Shown: positions 16,601 to 24,228 of the stretch, in pieces
Position numbering within the stretch: position 1 is the first letter of the stretch
How the letters are laid out: each line of letters opens with the position of its first letter
Assembly: GCA_035279905.1 (NCBI GenBank)
Contig: DATEGZ010000116.1
Location: 22,312 to 86,311, forward strand
Direction: 5' to 3'
From: DATEGZ01 sp035279905
Lineage (GTDB): Bacteria; Acidobacteriota; Vicinamibacteria; Vicinamibacterales; SCN-69-37
DNA length: 64,000 bases
The notes under the pieces: model-generated
The model's database searches: none
Told to the model about the DNA's origin: nothing
Seen by the model: the letters and a program-made list of their open reading frames with translations, nothing else
Translations under genes and position numbers: made by a program

Positions 16601-17239
16601 TTAGGCCGGAGGACGAATGCTCGACCGTGTTCGCAGCATGAGCGCCAGCATCAACATGAACAACGGCGCGGTGATCGCCCACGGAAAACCGAGCAGCAGG
16701 AGCCTGGTCGAGAAGGTCGGCGAGAAGTAGACGATGCAGATGAGCGGGGTGACGAGCGCGTGGGCAATGAGCGATCGTCTGACCCAGCGCTCAAAGCCGA
16801 CGCCGCTGATCGCCGGCACGACCAGGAGACATGCCAGGCCCATCGCGAGATAACCCACGGCGTCATAGTCCCAGAACAACGAATGTGGCGTTTGTTCCAG
16901 GACTCGAACGACGTCAGATTCCCCGCGCAGTTTTGCGGGGATGACGGTGGCGAGCTGGACAACGTAATTCGAACTGACGAAGACCGCATAGATGATCGTG
17001 AAGATCAGTGACGCATGCGTCCAGAACTGCTTGTCCGGCGGCGTCAGGTGATGCAGCGCGAGCATCTCCAGGACGAACGGCACGACGATGCAGAGGGATG
17101 TCGCGTAGATCAGAATCTCGTCCGCAGGAAACCGGAGCACGCCGGCGACCTGCAGGACCTGGACGAGACCGTACGCCGCGGTCGCCGCGAACGCCGCGAG
17201 GCCAGACCAGTACCCGACGTTGTTAATGTTCGTGGCCAA
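16601..17239 (-). CDS. multi-helix membrane protein
   Basis: 212 residues, six predicted membrane segments, with a short cytosolic loop carrying KLRGESDVVRVLEQ. The first codon is TTG at 17239, with no better candidate before the first helix. Adjacent to DUF6064 in one operon. No family assignment. Confidence 0.6.
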   Translation of the reverse strand: MATNINNVGYWSGLAAFAATAAYGLVQVLQVAGVLRFPADEILIYATSLCIVVPFVLEMLALHHLTPPDKQFWTHASLIFTIIYAVFVSSNYVVQLATVIPAKLRGESDVVRVLEQTPHSLFWDYDAVGYLAMGLACLLVVPAISGVGFERWVRRSLIAHALVTPLICIVYFSPTFSTRLLLLGFPWAITAPLFMLMLALMLRTRSSIRPPA

Positions 17240-17276
17240 CGGACTTGTCCCGTAGCAATCGAAGCCTCCGCCGAAT

Positions 17277-18014
17277 TCATCTCTGGTTACGCCGCCAGGT
17301 TGGTGGAGCGTCGGCCCGATATCCGTCGAATAGCGGCCCGCCGGCCTCTTTCAGGATTTCTTCCGCCAATCGAATCACGGCTCCCGGATCGCCCTGCACA
17401 AACAGCGCCGCGAATGCGTCGTTGTAGCTGGCGCACAGAGTGGGATCCACCTGCCGAAGCACCCGAGGAATCGCCTTGCCTTTCGCCGACCACGACCCGC
17501 ATCGGCGAAAGTGGTAGTCCGCGAGTTGCTCGTAGAGCACAGTGCCTGTAGCGATGAGTTCGTCGCGGGATCGTGGGGCTCGCAAGTCGTCCAGGAGGTC
17601 GGACACGAAGTAGCGCCTTTGCCGTTCGCTGTCCGTGTCGAGGACGGGCGGCCCCGCCGCGATGACTGCGGCCGCGCGCTGCTTCAATTCACGCGACAGG
17701 TCGGTGGGCCCGGGAATCTCGATGCCTTCCACCACCATTTGCGGCAAGGTGGGAATGCCGCTCGGCCGGTCCACGTCCAGGAAGAAATACTCGAGTGTGG
17801 ACGGGTCATGGACAAACGCCTCGACAGGATACCCATCGAACCTGAATGACTCGCGGTACGCGGACGCGAGCTGCGGGTACACCACGACCAGGTCCAGATC
17901 GGAAAACGGCGTGCCCTCACCTCGAACGAGTGAGCCAGCGGCAAAGATCGCGTCCGCGTCACGATATCGGTCTGACCGAATCGCCGACGCTACACGGATG
18001 ATGCGATCATCCAT
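17277..18014 (-). CDS. nucleotidyltransferase-domain protein
   Basis: 245 residues. GSLVRGEGTPFSDLDLVVV at 27-45 is the GS-x10-DxD signature of the polymerase-beta/minimal nucleotidyltransferase superfamily; the first two carboxylates are D39 and D41. The C-terminal half is helical. Members adenylylate antibiotics, tRNA, proteins or toxins. No HEPN partner or antibiotic gene is adjacent, so the target is open. Confidence 0.8.
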   Translation of the reverse strand: MDDRIIRVASAIRSDRYRDADAIFAAGSLVRGEGTPFSDLDLVVVYPQLASAYRESFRFDGYPVEAFVHDPSTLEYFFLDVDRPSGIPTLPQMVVEGIEIPGPTDLSRELKQRAAAVIAAGPPVLDTDSERQRRYFVSDLLDDLRAPRSRDELIATGTVLYEQLADYHFRRCGSWSAKGKAIPRVLRQVDPTLCASYNDAFAALFVQGDPGAVIRLAEEILKEAGGPLFDGYRADAPPTWRRNQR

Positions 18015-18104
18015 TGGACCTGACTACCTCGGGCTAACCTCACCCCGCCTGACGATGACGACGAACAAAGATCGGCGTTGTCCGAAGGCTCTGGCTCACG
18101 CCGT

Positions 18105-18581
18105 CTAACGGCCGACGAGGCGTGTGCCAGCGTCTGATTCGGCCAACTGCTTCAGAGCCTGCGCCCGCCGGCGGAGAAACCGCGACAAATATTCCCTGAG
18201 AAGCAACCTGTCGGCCAGCGTCCCGAGAAACCCCAACGGCGCGGTGAAGTCGAAGGCGTCCACCATTCGAGTGCCGGCGGGCACGTCGTCGAAATGATGA
18301 TCGTGGACCAGGCGACGGAACGCACCTTTCACCATTTCGTCACGAAAGTGGCGCGGACGATCGAAAGCCGTGATCCGGCTCGTCAGTTCCTGGGTGATGC
18401 CGAGGTGCCGCGCGCGCCACGTGACCTCGTCACCAAGCGCGAGCAGTCCGGTCGTGACGCCCGCCACCGCGCGCTCGCTCGTCCCGCGCGTCGATTCGAC
18501 GTGCGCGTCCACACTGCGCGCCAGATCGAAGCAGACCGTCGGCGGCGCGCTGATGTCGATGCTGACTCGAATGATAGACAT
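18105..18581 (-). CDS. SRPBCC family protein
   Basis: 158 residues of the polyketide-cyclase/START-like fold: RVSIDISAPPTVCFDLARS at the start, TSRITAFDRPRHFRDEM and a final amphipathic helix carrying FLRRRAQALKQLAE. Similar to cell-division-inhibitor-like SRPBCC proteins. Cytosolic, ligand unknown. Confidence 0.8.
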   Translation of the reverse strand: MSIIRVSIDISAPPTVCFDLARSVDAHVESTRGTSERAVAGVTTGLLALGDEVTWRARHLGITQELTSRITAFDRPRHFRDEMVKGAFRRLVHDHHFDDVPAGTRMVDAFDFTAPLGFLGTLADRLLLREYLSRFLRRRAQALKQLAESDAGTRLVGR

Positions 18582-18604
18582 GCGTATGTGTCACACGGCG
18601 TGGC

Positions 18605-19150
18605 TCATCGTTCGGTGACCGTCAGGGTGCCCAGGAGCTTCCGCAGCCGGCTCCGTCCTTCTTCTTCCGTTTGCCGGCCGGTGACCGACAGATGCAGATC
18701 GATCCACGTGCCGGCCTGCACGAGCTCGGCGCGCATGTTCGAGCTGCGGCCGCCGCCGGGCAGCGCGATGTCGTAGAGCACGACCTGCCAGCTGCCGACG
18801 CGCTCCTGGGCGACGCTCGCCGGGCGGAAGCCTTGCCTGATCAGATTGCTCTCCTCGCCGCTCCAGAACGCCGACATGCCCTTGAACGACTGCTCCGGCT
18901 CGAACCAGCCGGATGCCGCGACCAGCTTTGTCGCGGCCTCGAAATAGAAATAGCGCGGGCTGCCCTGGTCCGCCGCCAGCTTCGCCGGCGCGAGCTCGTC
19001 CTTCGGGATCGTCAGGACGAGCCGGCTCGTGGGAACCGTGAGCTCGTAGCTCGTGCTCTTCTCGGTCACCACGAGACTCGCGTTCGACGAGGCCTGCGGT
19101 ACGAACGCGGCAGACAGCAGCAACGTGACGAGGACGATCCAGTGAGACAT
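18605..19150 (-). CDS. exported hypothetical protein
   Basis: 181 residues with a signal peptide (WIVLVTLLLSAAFVPQAS). The mature protein is alpha/beta, with a YELTVPTSRLVLTIP strand pair and a C-terminal RLRKLLGTLTVTE. Its start shares one base with the stop of the SRPBCC gene upstream (TGATG), so the two are coupled. Family not recognised. Confidence 0.65.
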   Translation of the reverse strand: MSHWIVLVTLLLSAAFVPQASSNASLVVTEKSTSYELTVPTSRLVLTIPKDELAPAKLAADQGSPRYFYFEAATKLVAASGWFEPEQSFKGMSAFWSGEESNLIRQGFRPASVAQERVGSWQVVLYDIALPGGGRSSNMRAELVQAGTWIDLHLSVTGRQTEEEGRSRLRKLLGTLTVTER

Positions 19151-19602
19151 CAACCCTCCGCCGCGGTCAGGTCGTGGCCCTCGTCGATGGCGCGCCGTAA
19201 CGAGTCCAGATCCACCGCGAGCGCGCGCCTGTTGAAGAGAGCGAGAACGGGAACGAGGATCGCCCATGGAAATCGAAACGCCACGGCGATGTCGTGCGTG
19301 ATCCGTACCGCATGCTCGACGGGCGCCAGAGTGAACGTGAGCTGTGCCGTGCGAAACCACCGGGAACGCAAGAGGCTGAACCGCAGCACGTGGGGCGCGG
19401 ACATCTCGTCCACGCGAAATACTTGCTTCATCCCCGACGGCGCGGTGGTTTCCACGATCGAGCCCAGCCGAAGCGGCGGGGGTGAGACCAGGTTCGCCCG
19501 CGCGACGCTTCGGTCCCATCGGGGCGCGTTCCTCTCGTCCGCGAGAAACGCCCACGCGCTCTCGAGGTTGCTCTTCACGAGGATTGACGACGTCATGTTC
19601 AT
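19150..19602 (-). CDS. SRPBCC family protein
   Basis: 150 residues with the START-like fold (ILVKSNLESAWAFLADERN, PRWDRSVARA, LVSPPPLRLGS, final helix carrying LDSLRRAIDEG). A hydrophobic patch at 112-126 (FPWAILVPVLALFN) may dock to a membrane. It is the first gene of a two-gene operon with an exported protein; a TAGAAT box in the 72-base upstream gap could be its -10. Confidence 0.75.
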   Translation of the reverse strand: MNMTSSILVKSNLESAWAFLADERNAPRWDRSVARANLVSPPPLRLGSIVETTAPSGMKQVFRVDEMSAPHVLRFSLLRSRWFRTAQLTFTLAPVEHAVRITHDIAVAFRFPWAILVPVLALFNRRALAVDLDSLRRAIDEGHDLTAAEG

Positions 19603-19675
19603 TTGCGAAATCCGTTGGGGGCACTGTCATTCTACCGATGGTCTCGTGCCACCTGAACGAAAGGTCGGGGCGAAC

Positions 19676-20557
19676 CTACGCCATCAGGCTGCGCGCATAC
19701 TCTTCCACGGTCCTCAACTTCAGAGGGAAGGTCTTCAGCGTGGCGGTCATGTCAATCGCCGTCGCACCGGCATAGCCGAGCATGAGGCCGACGAAGGACT
19801 TCTGCATCGGATCGGTCGCGCCAGCCAGCTGCTGTTGCAGCGCATCGACAGGGACATGTGACACATCAAAGGGCTGACCGCCGCAATGCTCGAAGATCTT
19901 GACGACGTTCGTGGGGCTGATGGCTTGCGGCCCGCCCAATGGCAGCGTGGCGTTTCGCGCCGAAGGATTGGTCAGGCTGGCGACCGCGAACTGGGCGACA
20001 TCCTTGAACGAAATCCAGCTCATCGGGTTGTCCCCGGTGCCGTAGATGACGGCCTTGCGGCCGCCGTAGTCGAACCCCACCGCCGGGCTGAGCCAGATCT
20101 CGGAAAAGTAGGTCGGTTGCAGGATCGTGTAGGTGAGGCCGCTCTCGCGCATCGCCGCTTCCACGGCGCGCTTCGCATCCTGCAGCGGGAACGAAGCCGC
20201 CATCGAGGGAAAGGACGTGTACACGATCTGCCGAACGCCTGCCTCACGCGCGGCCGCGATCAAGCTCAAATAGCCGTCCGCGTCGGTCGTGGCCGGCGTG
20301 TTGTCCGCGGGATTGTAGGCGAAGGGCATGCACGAGGCGGTCGCAACGATCGACGTGACCCCGCGGCACGCGGACGCGAGCGACGCCCGGTCACGCAGAT
20401 CGCCCGGCACGACCTGGGCGCCCAGCGCCTTGATCTTGTCGACCTTGGCCGGGGCGGAGCCGGCTCGGATCATGGCGGTGAATGGCTTCCGATCCGAGGC
20501 CAGCAACCGGCAGACTTCCGTGCCGACCATGCCCGTCGCACCAACGACCAGGGTCAT
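19676..20557 (-). CDS. NmrA-like NAD(P)-binding protein (atypical SDR)
   Basis: 293 residues. GATGMVG at 6-12 is the nucleotide-binding glycine motif; the rest follows the NmrA/SDR_a5 pattern with GDLRDRASL and VYTSFPSM, and lacks the YxxxK catalytic pair of classical short-chain dehydrogenases. Such proteins are quinone oxidoreductases or redox-sensing regulators. Divergent from the aminotransferase gene across a 124-base gap. Confidence 0.85.
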   Translation of the reverse strand: MTLVVGATGMVGTEVCRLLASDRKPFTAMIRAGSAPAKVDKIKALGAQVVPGDLRDRASLASACRGVTSIVATASCMPFAYNPADNTPATTDADGYLSLIAAAREAGVRQIVYTSFPSMAASFPLQDAKRAVEAAMRESGLTYTILQPTYFSEIWLSPAVGFDYGGRKAVIYGTGDNPMSWISFKDVAQFAVASLTNPSARNATLPLGGPQAISPTNVVKIFEHCGGQPFDVSHVPVDALQQQLAGATDPMQKSFVGLMLGYAGATAIDMTATLKTFPLKLRTVEEYARSLMA

Positions 20558-20681
20558 TCACGCCTCCACTAGTTGAGTGGGCGCATCTTAGCAGAGACCT
20601 TGGACCTCCACGAGCTCGTAGGTCCCGCCGCTGGACCGCCGCGGCGACATCCCGTAACATCCGGGTCTCAAGGAGCCTCTC

Positions 20682-21860
20682 ATGGCGCTGTCACGTCGGT
20701 CGTTCATCACGGCAGTCGGCGCTGGAAGTGTCAGCGCATTCACTGCGCCGCTGATCCACGCGCGCGGCCTCGAGGCCTCGCGCGGCCTCGCCCCGGTCCT
20801 TCAAGGTATCGATGAGCGCAAGGCCGATCGCCGGCTGGCGGCTCAGCCGGGGATGATCCGGATCGACAGCAACGAAAACCCGGTCGGGCCCGGCGAGAAG
20901 GCGCTCGCGGCGATCCGCGCAGCGCTCGACGCGTCCAATCGCTACCCGGTCCTCGGCGAAGACGACGTCAAAGAAGCGATCGCGAAGATCCAGGGCGTGC
21001 CGGCCGACCTCGTCATGCTCGGATGCGGGTCCGGCGAGATTCTCCGATCGGCGGTCCAGGCGTTCACGTCGAAGGATCGCGGCTACGTCGCGCCGGCGCC
21101 GACGTTCGAAGCGCCCGGCAACTACGCGAAGTTCATCGGCTCGCCGGTCGTGGACGTCCCCGTGGACGCGAAGCTCGCGGCCGATCTCGACGCGCTCGCG
21201 TCCGCCGCTCGTGGCGCCGGGCTCGTGTACCTGTGCAACCCGAACAATCCGACCGCGACCGCGCACACGAAAGCCGACGTCACGGCGTTCATCAAGGCAG
21301 TGAACGCCGCGTCGCCGGACACGACCATCCTCGTCGATGAGGCCTACTTCGAGTACGTCGATCTGCCGGGCTATGGCACCGTGATTCCGCTCGCTCTCCA
21401 AAACCCGCGCGTCATCGTCGCGCGCACGTTCTCGAAGGTGTACGGCATGGCCGGTCTGCGACTGGGCTATGCGATCGGGACGAAGGAGACGCTCGCGAAA
21501 ATGGCGGGGGTCCAGCTTGGCTCGAACACGAACCAGCTGGTGCTCTCGGCCGCGGCGGCCTCGCTCGCGGATCCGGCGCACATTGCGGCCGAGGTCAAAC
21601 GCAATGAGGAGGTCCGCGCGTTCACGCGAAAGTTCTTTGCCGGCCTTGGGTTGAAGATGAGCGCGGGTCAGGCCAACTTCATGATGGTGGATGTCGGCCG
21701 CGAGGCCAAGGCGTTCAAGGCCGCGTGCCTCGCGCAGAAGGTAGCCATCGGCCGGCCGTTCCCGCCGCTCACCAACCAGGCACGGCTGTCGTTCGGCACG
21801 ATGCCCGAGATGCAGAAGGCCGTCGAGGTCTTCAGAGCTGTGCTGGCGCAACGACCCTGA
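20682..21860 (+). CDS. PLP-dependent class I/II aminotransferase with Tat signal
   Basis: 392 residues of the histidinol-phosphate aminotransferase type: SNEN at 63-66, CNPNNPT at 185-191, the DEAYFEY aspartate at 219, and the Schiff-base lysine K252 in ARTFSKVYGMAGLRLGY. It starts SRRSFITAVGAGSVSAF, a twin-arginine signal, so the folded holoenzyme is probably exported. Not in a histidine operon. The exported location argues against histidine synthesis and for modification of an envelope or extracellular amino compound; that is inference. Confidence 0.85.
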   Translation: MALSRRSFITAVGAGSVSAFTAPLIHARGLEASRGLAPVLQGIDERKADRRLAAQPGMIRIDSNENPVGPGEKALAAIRAALDASNRYPVLGEDDVKEAIAKIQGVPADLVMLGCGSGEILRSAVQAFTSKDRGYVAPAPTFEAPGNYAKFIGSPVVDVPVDAKLAADLDALASAARGAGLVYLCNPNNPTATAHTKADVTAFIKAVNAASPDTTILVDEAYFEYVDLPGYGTVIPLALQNPRVIVARTFSKVYGMAGLRLGYAIGTKETLAKMAGVQLGSNTNQLVLSAAAASLADPAHIAAEVKRNEEVRAFTRKFFAGLGLKMSAGQANFMMVDVGREAKAFKAACLAQKVAIGRPFPPLTNQARLSFGTMPEMQKAVEVFRAVLAQRP

Positions 21861-21879
21861 CGGATCGCCGGTTCGAGCG

Positions 21880-21955
21880 GCCTGACGCTGCGCTTCAGCC
21901 GCGGCGCTCTCGTCCTTTGGATCTCTGGCTCGTAGGCCGCACGCGCTTGTTAGCC
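21880..21955 (-). repeat. attC-like recombination spacer A
   Basis: On the minus strand the 5' half reads GGCTAACAAGCGCGTGC and the 3' half GCGGCTGAAGCGCAGCGTC, followed by AGGCC. The halves are imperfect inverted repeats with the layout of an integron attC site (core RYYYAAC, paired L boxes, GTTRRRY), the last core being GTCAGGC. It overlaps the last codons of the DUF2442 gene, as attC sites often do. Integrase gene not in the window. Confidence 0.5.
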
Positions 21956-22254
21956 GGGCGTTGGCGAGAGGCCCGCCACTGCTGCAACGAGGCCGCGCTC
22001 TCGTTCGAGCCGTGACCGAGCAGGAGCGCCTCGATGGAAATGTCCTCGTCCAAGTCTGGCCAGTGGATGCCCACGCCCGGACCGATGAGTTGCCATCGGC
22101 GTCGTTCGTTGGGTCGCCCCTCGGCGAGTCGCGGGTACCACTTGACGGGTACCGACACGGTGCGACCGTCCTCTAGCTCGACGATGAGCGCCGAGTCAGT
22201 GACGCGAACGCGCTTGGCCGCCGCTGTTTCCGTTGCCGGGCTTGAAGAAGTCAT
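21895..22254 (-). CDS. DUF2442 domain protein
   Basis: 119 residues. The DUF2442 core is clear: RVTDSALIVELEDGRTVSVP, WYPRL, and GIHWPDLDEDISIEALL. The C-terminal 35 residues are basic and low complexity and are encoded partly by the attC-like spacer. DUF2442 genes usually sit directly after a DUF4160 gene, in a pair often counted among toxin-antitoxin candidates. Here the ATG overlaps the stop of a DUF4160 remnant (ATGA). Confidence 0.85.
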   Translation of the reverse strand: MTSSSPATETAAAKRVRVTDSALIVELEDGRTVSVPVKWYPRLAEGRPNERRRWQLIGPGVGIHWPDLDEDISIEALLLGHGSNESAASLQQWRASRQRPANKRVRPTSQRSKGRERRG

Positions 22255-22449
22255 GCCATGCCCAGAAGCGCGGTCTGGTGTTCCTGCACCAGCGCCGCAA
22301 TCTTGTTGAGTTCATTCTGCGGGAATCCGCCGTCTGATGCCACTGCCACCGGATCGAGCCAGAACTTCGCCACCATACGTTCACGCGCGATGTGAACGTG
22401 CGGCGGTTCGGGCCGATCGCTCGAGTAAGAGAAGAACCGTCGGGCTCAC
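22251..22449 (-). pseudogene. DUF4160 family gene, 5' end disrupted
   Basis: In one frame the sequence reads FFSYSSDRPEPPHVHIA and on through KFWLDPVAVASDGGFPQ, the hallmark of DUF4160, and stops at 22251-22253 inside the DUF2442 start. Upstream of FFSYS there is an in-frame TGA and no start codon. The expected N-terminus (VSPTVL from a GTG at 22449) is present in another frame over the same bases. A small out-of-frame deletion near the start best explains this. An internal ATG (ERMVAKF) could give only a fragment. Confidence 0.7.
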
Positions 22450-22508
22450 GACGCCGATTCTGCCAGCTTCCGGAGAAAGCTGCCACGCCTGCTTGCCTGA
22501 AAGGCGTT

Positions 22509-23009
22509 CTACAGAAAGCGATGCATGATGTAAAGGTCAACGGGCCCCAGAGATCGGTGTTTGTAGCCTTTCGGAACGGTTCCGATGATCGCGAAGCCAT
22601 GACGCTTCCACAGCGCCACCGCGCGATGGTTGGTGCTGACCACGGCATTGAACTGCATGGCCTCGAAGCCTTTGGATCGGGCTTCCTCTAACGAGTGCTC
22701 GCACATCCGGCTTCCGATTCCGCGACCCGACGCGGCGGGAGCGACCATGTAGCCGGCGTTGGCCACGTGGGACCCGAGACCTGGAAGGTTCGTGCGCAGG
22801 CAATAGGTTCCGACGACCTGACCGTCCTCCTCGGCGACATACACCGCAATCGCTCGATCCATCCAGTAGGCACGGCCTTCCGGCTCGGTTGTTTCGGGCG
22901 GGACGGTGTAGGTGTCTCCGGTGGAAACGACGGTCGAGAAGAGCGGCCAGATGCGTGGCCAGTCGTCGGCAGTTGCCAGTCGGATCGTGAGCATCTGTGT
23001 GGAGGGCAT
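22509..23009 (-). CDS. GNAT family N-acetyltransferase
   Basis: 166 residues. The acetyl-CoA pyrophosphate loop is in YMVAPAASGRGIGSRM (motif A, R/Q-x-x-G-x-G/A) and motif B follows in FNAVVSTNHRAVALWKRHGF. Closest in style to phosphinothricin/Rim-like acetyltransferases. Single-gene minus-strand unit in the region of attC-like spacers, the kind of gene often found in integron cassettes. Confidence 0.88.
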   Translation of the reverse strand: MPSTQMLTIRLATADDWPRIWPLFSTVVSTGDTYTVPPETTEPEGRAYWMDRAIAVYVAEEDGQVVGTYCLRTNLPGLGSHVANAGYMVAPAASGRGIGSRMCEHSLEEARSKGFEAMQFNAVVSTNHRAVALWKRHGFAIIGTVPKGYKHRSLGPVDLYIMHRFL

Positions 23010-23041
23010 CGCAAGGAATCTAGCGCACCCGTGACACAGCG

Positions 23042-23125
23042 GTCTAACGCCCGCGCTTCAGCCGCGAGCGGCACAGCCGATTCTCACTCTACCTCGACCT
23101 GCGCGCCGCTCGTGGGTTGCAAGAC
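23042..23125 (-). repeat. attC-like recombination spacer B
   Basis: On the minus strand the 3' end reads GCGGCTGAAGCGCGGGCG then TTAGAC, containing the canonical GTTAGAC core. A CGAGCGGC/GCCGCTCG stem closes the interior and the 5' end starts directly after the stop codon of the 23126-23512 gene. The 5' core is degenerate (TTGCAAC). Confidence 0.5.
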
Positions 23126-23512
23126 TCATCGGAAGGTCCAGAGGAGTTCATCTGGCGCCCGAACCAGTTGTCCCTCCGAGGTTAGAAGCAGACCCGCCAC
23201 TGTCATTCGCCCAGAAAACGACGAGCTGCCCCCGCTGAGCGGAATGTAGTTGGCTCGAAGAAGTGTTCGGAAGAACGCCTGAACAACAATTAGCGTCCCG
23301 CCTCCGTCGGCGGACGTCCGGTATGTCGCAAATCTGACGACTCGATCCCGGATGGTCACGTTTTCGGAGTGTTCTTCAGGAAGCGCCCTGAGCTGATCTG
23401 GAGTCAGTGCGTTGAGGCGCTCGAGACGAACACCGATCTCGCGACAGACATCCTTTAGAAGCGGCCAACGATCGGCTAGGCGCGTTCCGCAACTTGCGGA
23501 ACCAAACGACAT
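23126..23512 (-). CDS. orphan hypothetical protein
   Basis: 128 residues from the ATG at 23512; the open frame continues 43 codons upstream, but that part is the translated attC-like spacer C. Contains RLNALTPDQLRALPEEHSE and a strand-rich second half with a GLLLTSEGQLVRAPDELLW end. No family recognised. Flanked on both sides by attC-like spacers, so it looks like a mobile cassette gene. Confidence 0.55.
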   Translation of the reverse strand: MSFGSASCGTRLADRWPLLKDVCREIGVRLERLNALTPDQLRALPEEHSENVTIRDRVVRFATYRTSADGGGTLIVVQAFFRTLLRANYIPLSGGSSSFSGRMTVAGLLLTSEGQLVRAPDELLWTFR

Positions 23513-23541
23513 TCGTTGGATGACTTCCAAGACTCGTAGCT

Positions 23542-23626
23542 CCCTAACGCCCGCATCAGCCGCGGCGCCCAAACGCCCGAATTGTGCCACAACGCATGGC
23601 ACCGTCGGCTGCATGCGGATGTCGGA
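23542..23626 (-). repeat. attC-like recombination spacer C
   Basis: The two halves pair as CCGCATGCAGCCGACG against the complement of CGCGGCTGATGCGG, leaving two unpaired bases on one strand, as in the extrahelical bases of attC. The 3' core is GTTAGGG and a GTGCCA/TGGCAC hairpin sits in the loop. The 115 bases on to the next gene hold nothing else I can support. Confidence 0.5.
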
Positions 23627-23740
23627 CCGCACGTTTCGCATCGAGTCGTGTCAGCAAAGCCAAGAACTCCCGCGTTGGTTGGCTCGCGCACGTGACGTAT
23701 CACTTTCCGACGCGGCCCAGATGGCAGCCTGCCTACATCC

Positions 23741-24154
23741 TCACTTGAAGACGCCGGCGAGCACGTCGATCACCACGCCGCTCTTCGTCGCGACGACGAC
23801 GTTGCCGACGATGGAGAACGAGACGCCCTGCTCGACTCTGGGACCGACGGCGATGAGCTCCGCGGGCACAGCGCGCTTGGCGATTCCCGGGGGCAGCGGT
23901 TTGCCGCGCGCGACGTTCTTGGCGATGCCGGGCGGCAGCGGCTGCGCGGTGATGCTGTGCGCGACGAAGTAGTCGTGAAACGTGACGCGATCGCTGTCGC
24001 GAAACACCACGGTCACCGAGGCCGTCGTTGACGTTGACGAGGTGACCTCTTTGGCGTGGCCGCGTCCGCGGCCCTGAGAGTTTCCTTGCGCGATGAGATC
24101 GGCGGCTGCGATCAGAGACAGCGCCGTCGCGAAGACGATGGCTCGTGTGGTCAT
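23741..24154 (-). CDS. small exported protein with LPPGIAK repeats
   Basis: 137 residues with a signal peptide (to IAQ near 23). It contains two direct copies of LPPGIAKNVARGKP-like sequence and a C-terminal VGNVVVATKSGVVIDVL strand pair. The PLPPGIAK pattern occurs in RcnB/CigR-like periplasmic proteins; assignment is tentative. Confidence 0.65.
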   Translation of the reverse strand: MTTRAIVFATALSLIAAADLIAQGNSQGRGRGHAKEVTSSTSTTASVTVVFRDSDRVTFHDYFVAHSITAQPLPPGIAKNVARGKPLPPGIAKRAVPAELIAVGPRVEQGVSFSIVGNVVVATKSGVVIDVLAGVFK

Positions 24155-24228
24155 GATGCAGATTGAGGTGCAAGATGTGTGCCGGTGCCCTCATGCGCCA
24201 CGGCCGTCGATTTCCTACGACGTCAGAT

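Noticed and set aside
18015..18110. A further attC site at the end of the SRPBCC gene (GTTAGAC core at 18103-18109)
   Set aside because: The core lies inside the coding end and no paired second half is visible.
22450..22508. Degenerate attC between GNAT and DUF4160 remnant
   Set aside because: Only an AGCTTTC/GGAAGCT hairpin and AACGCC/GGCGT ends; no core site match.
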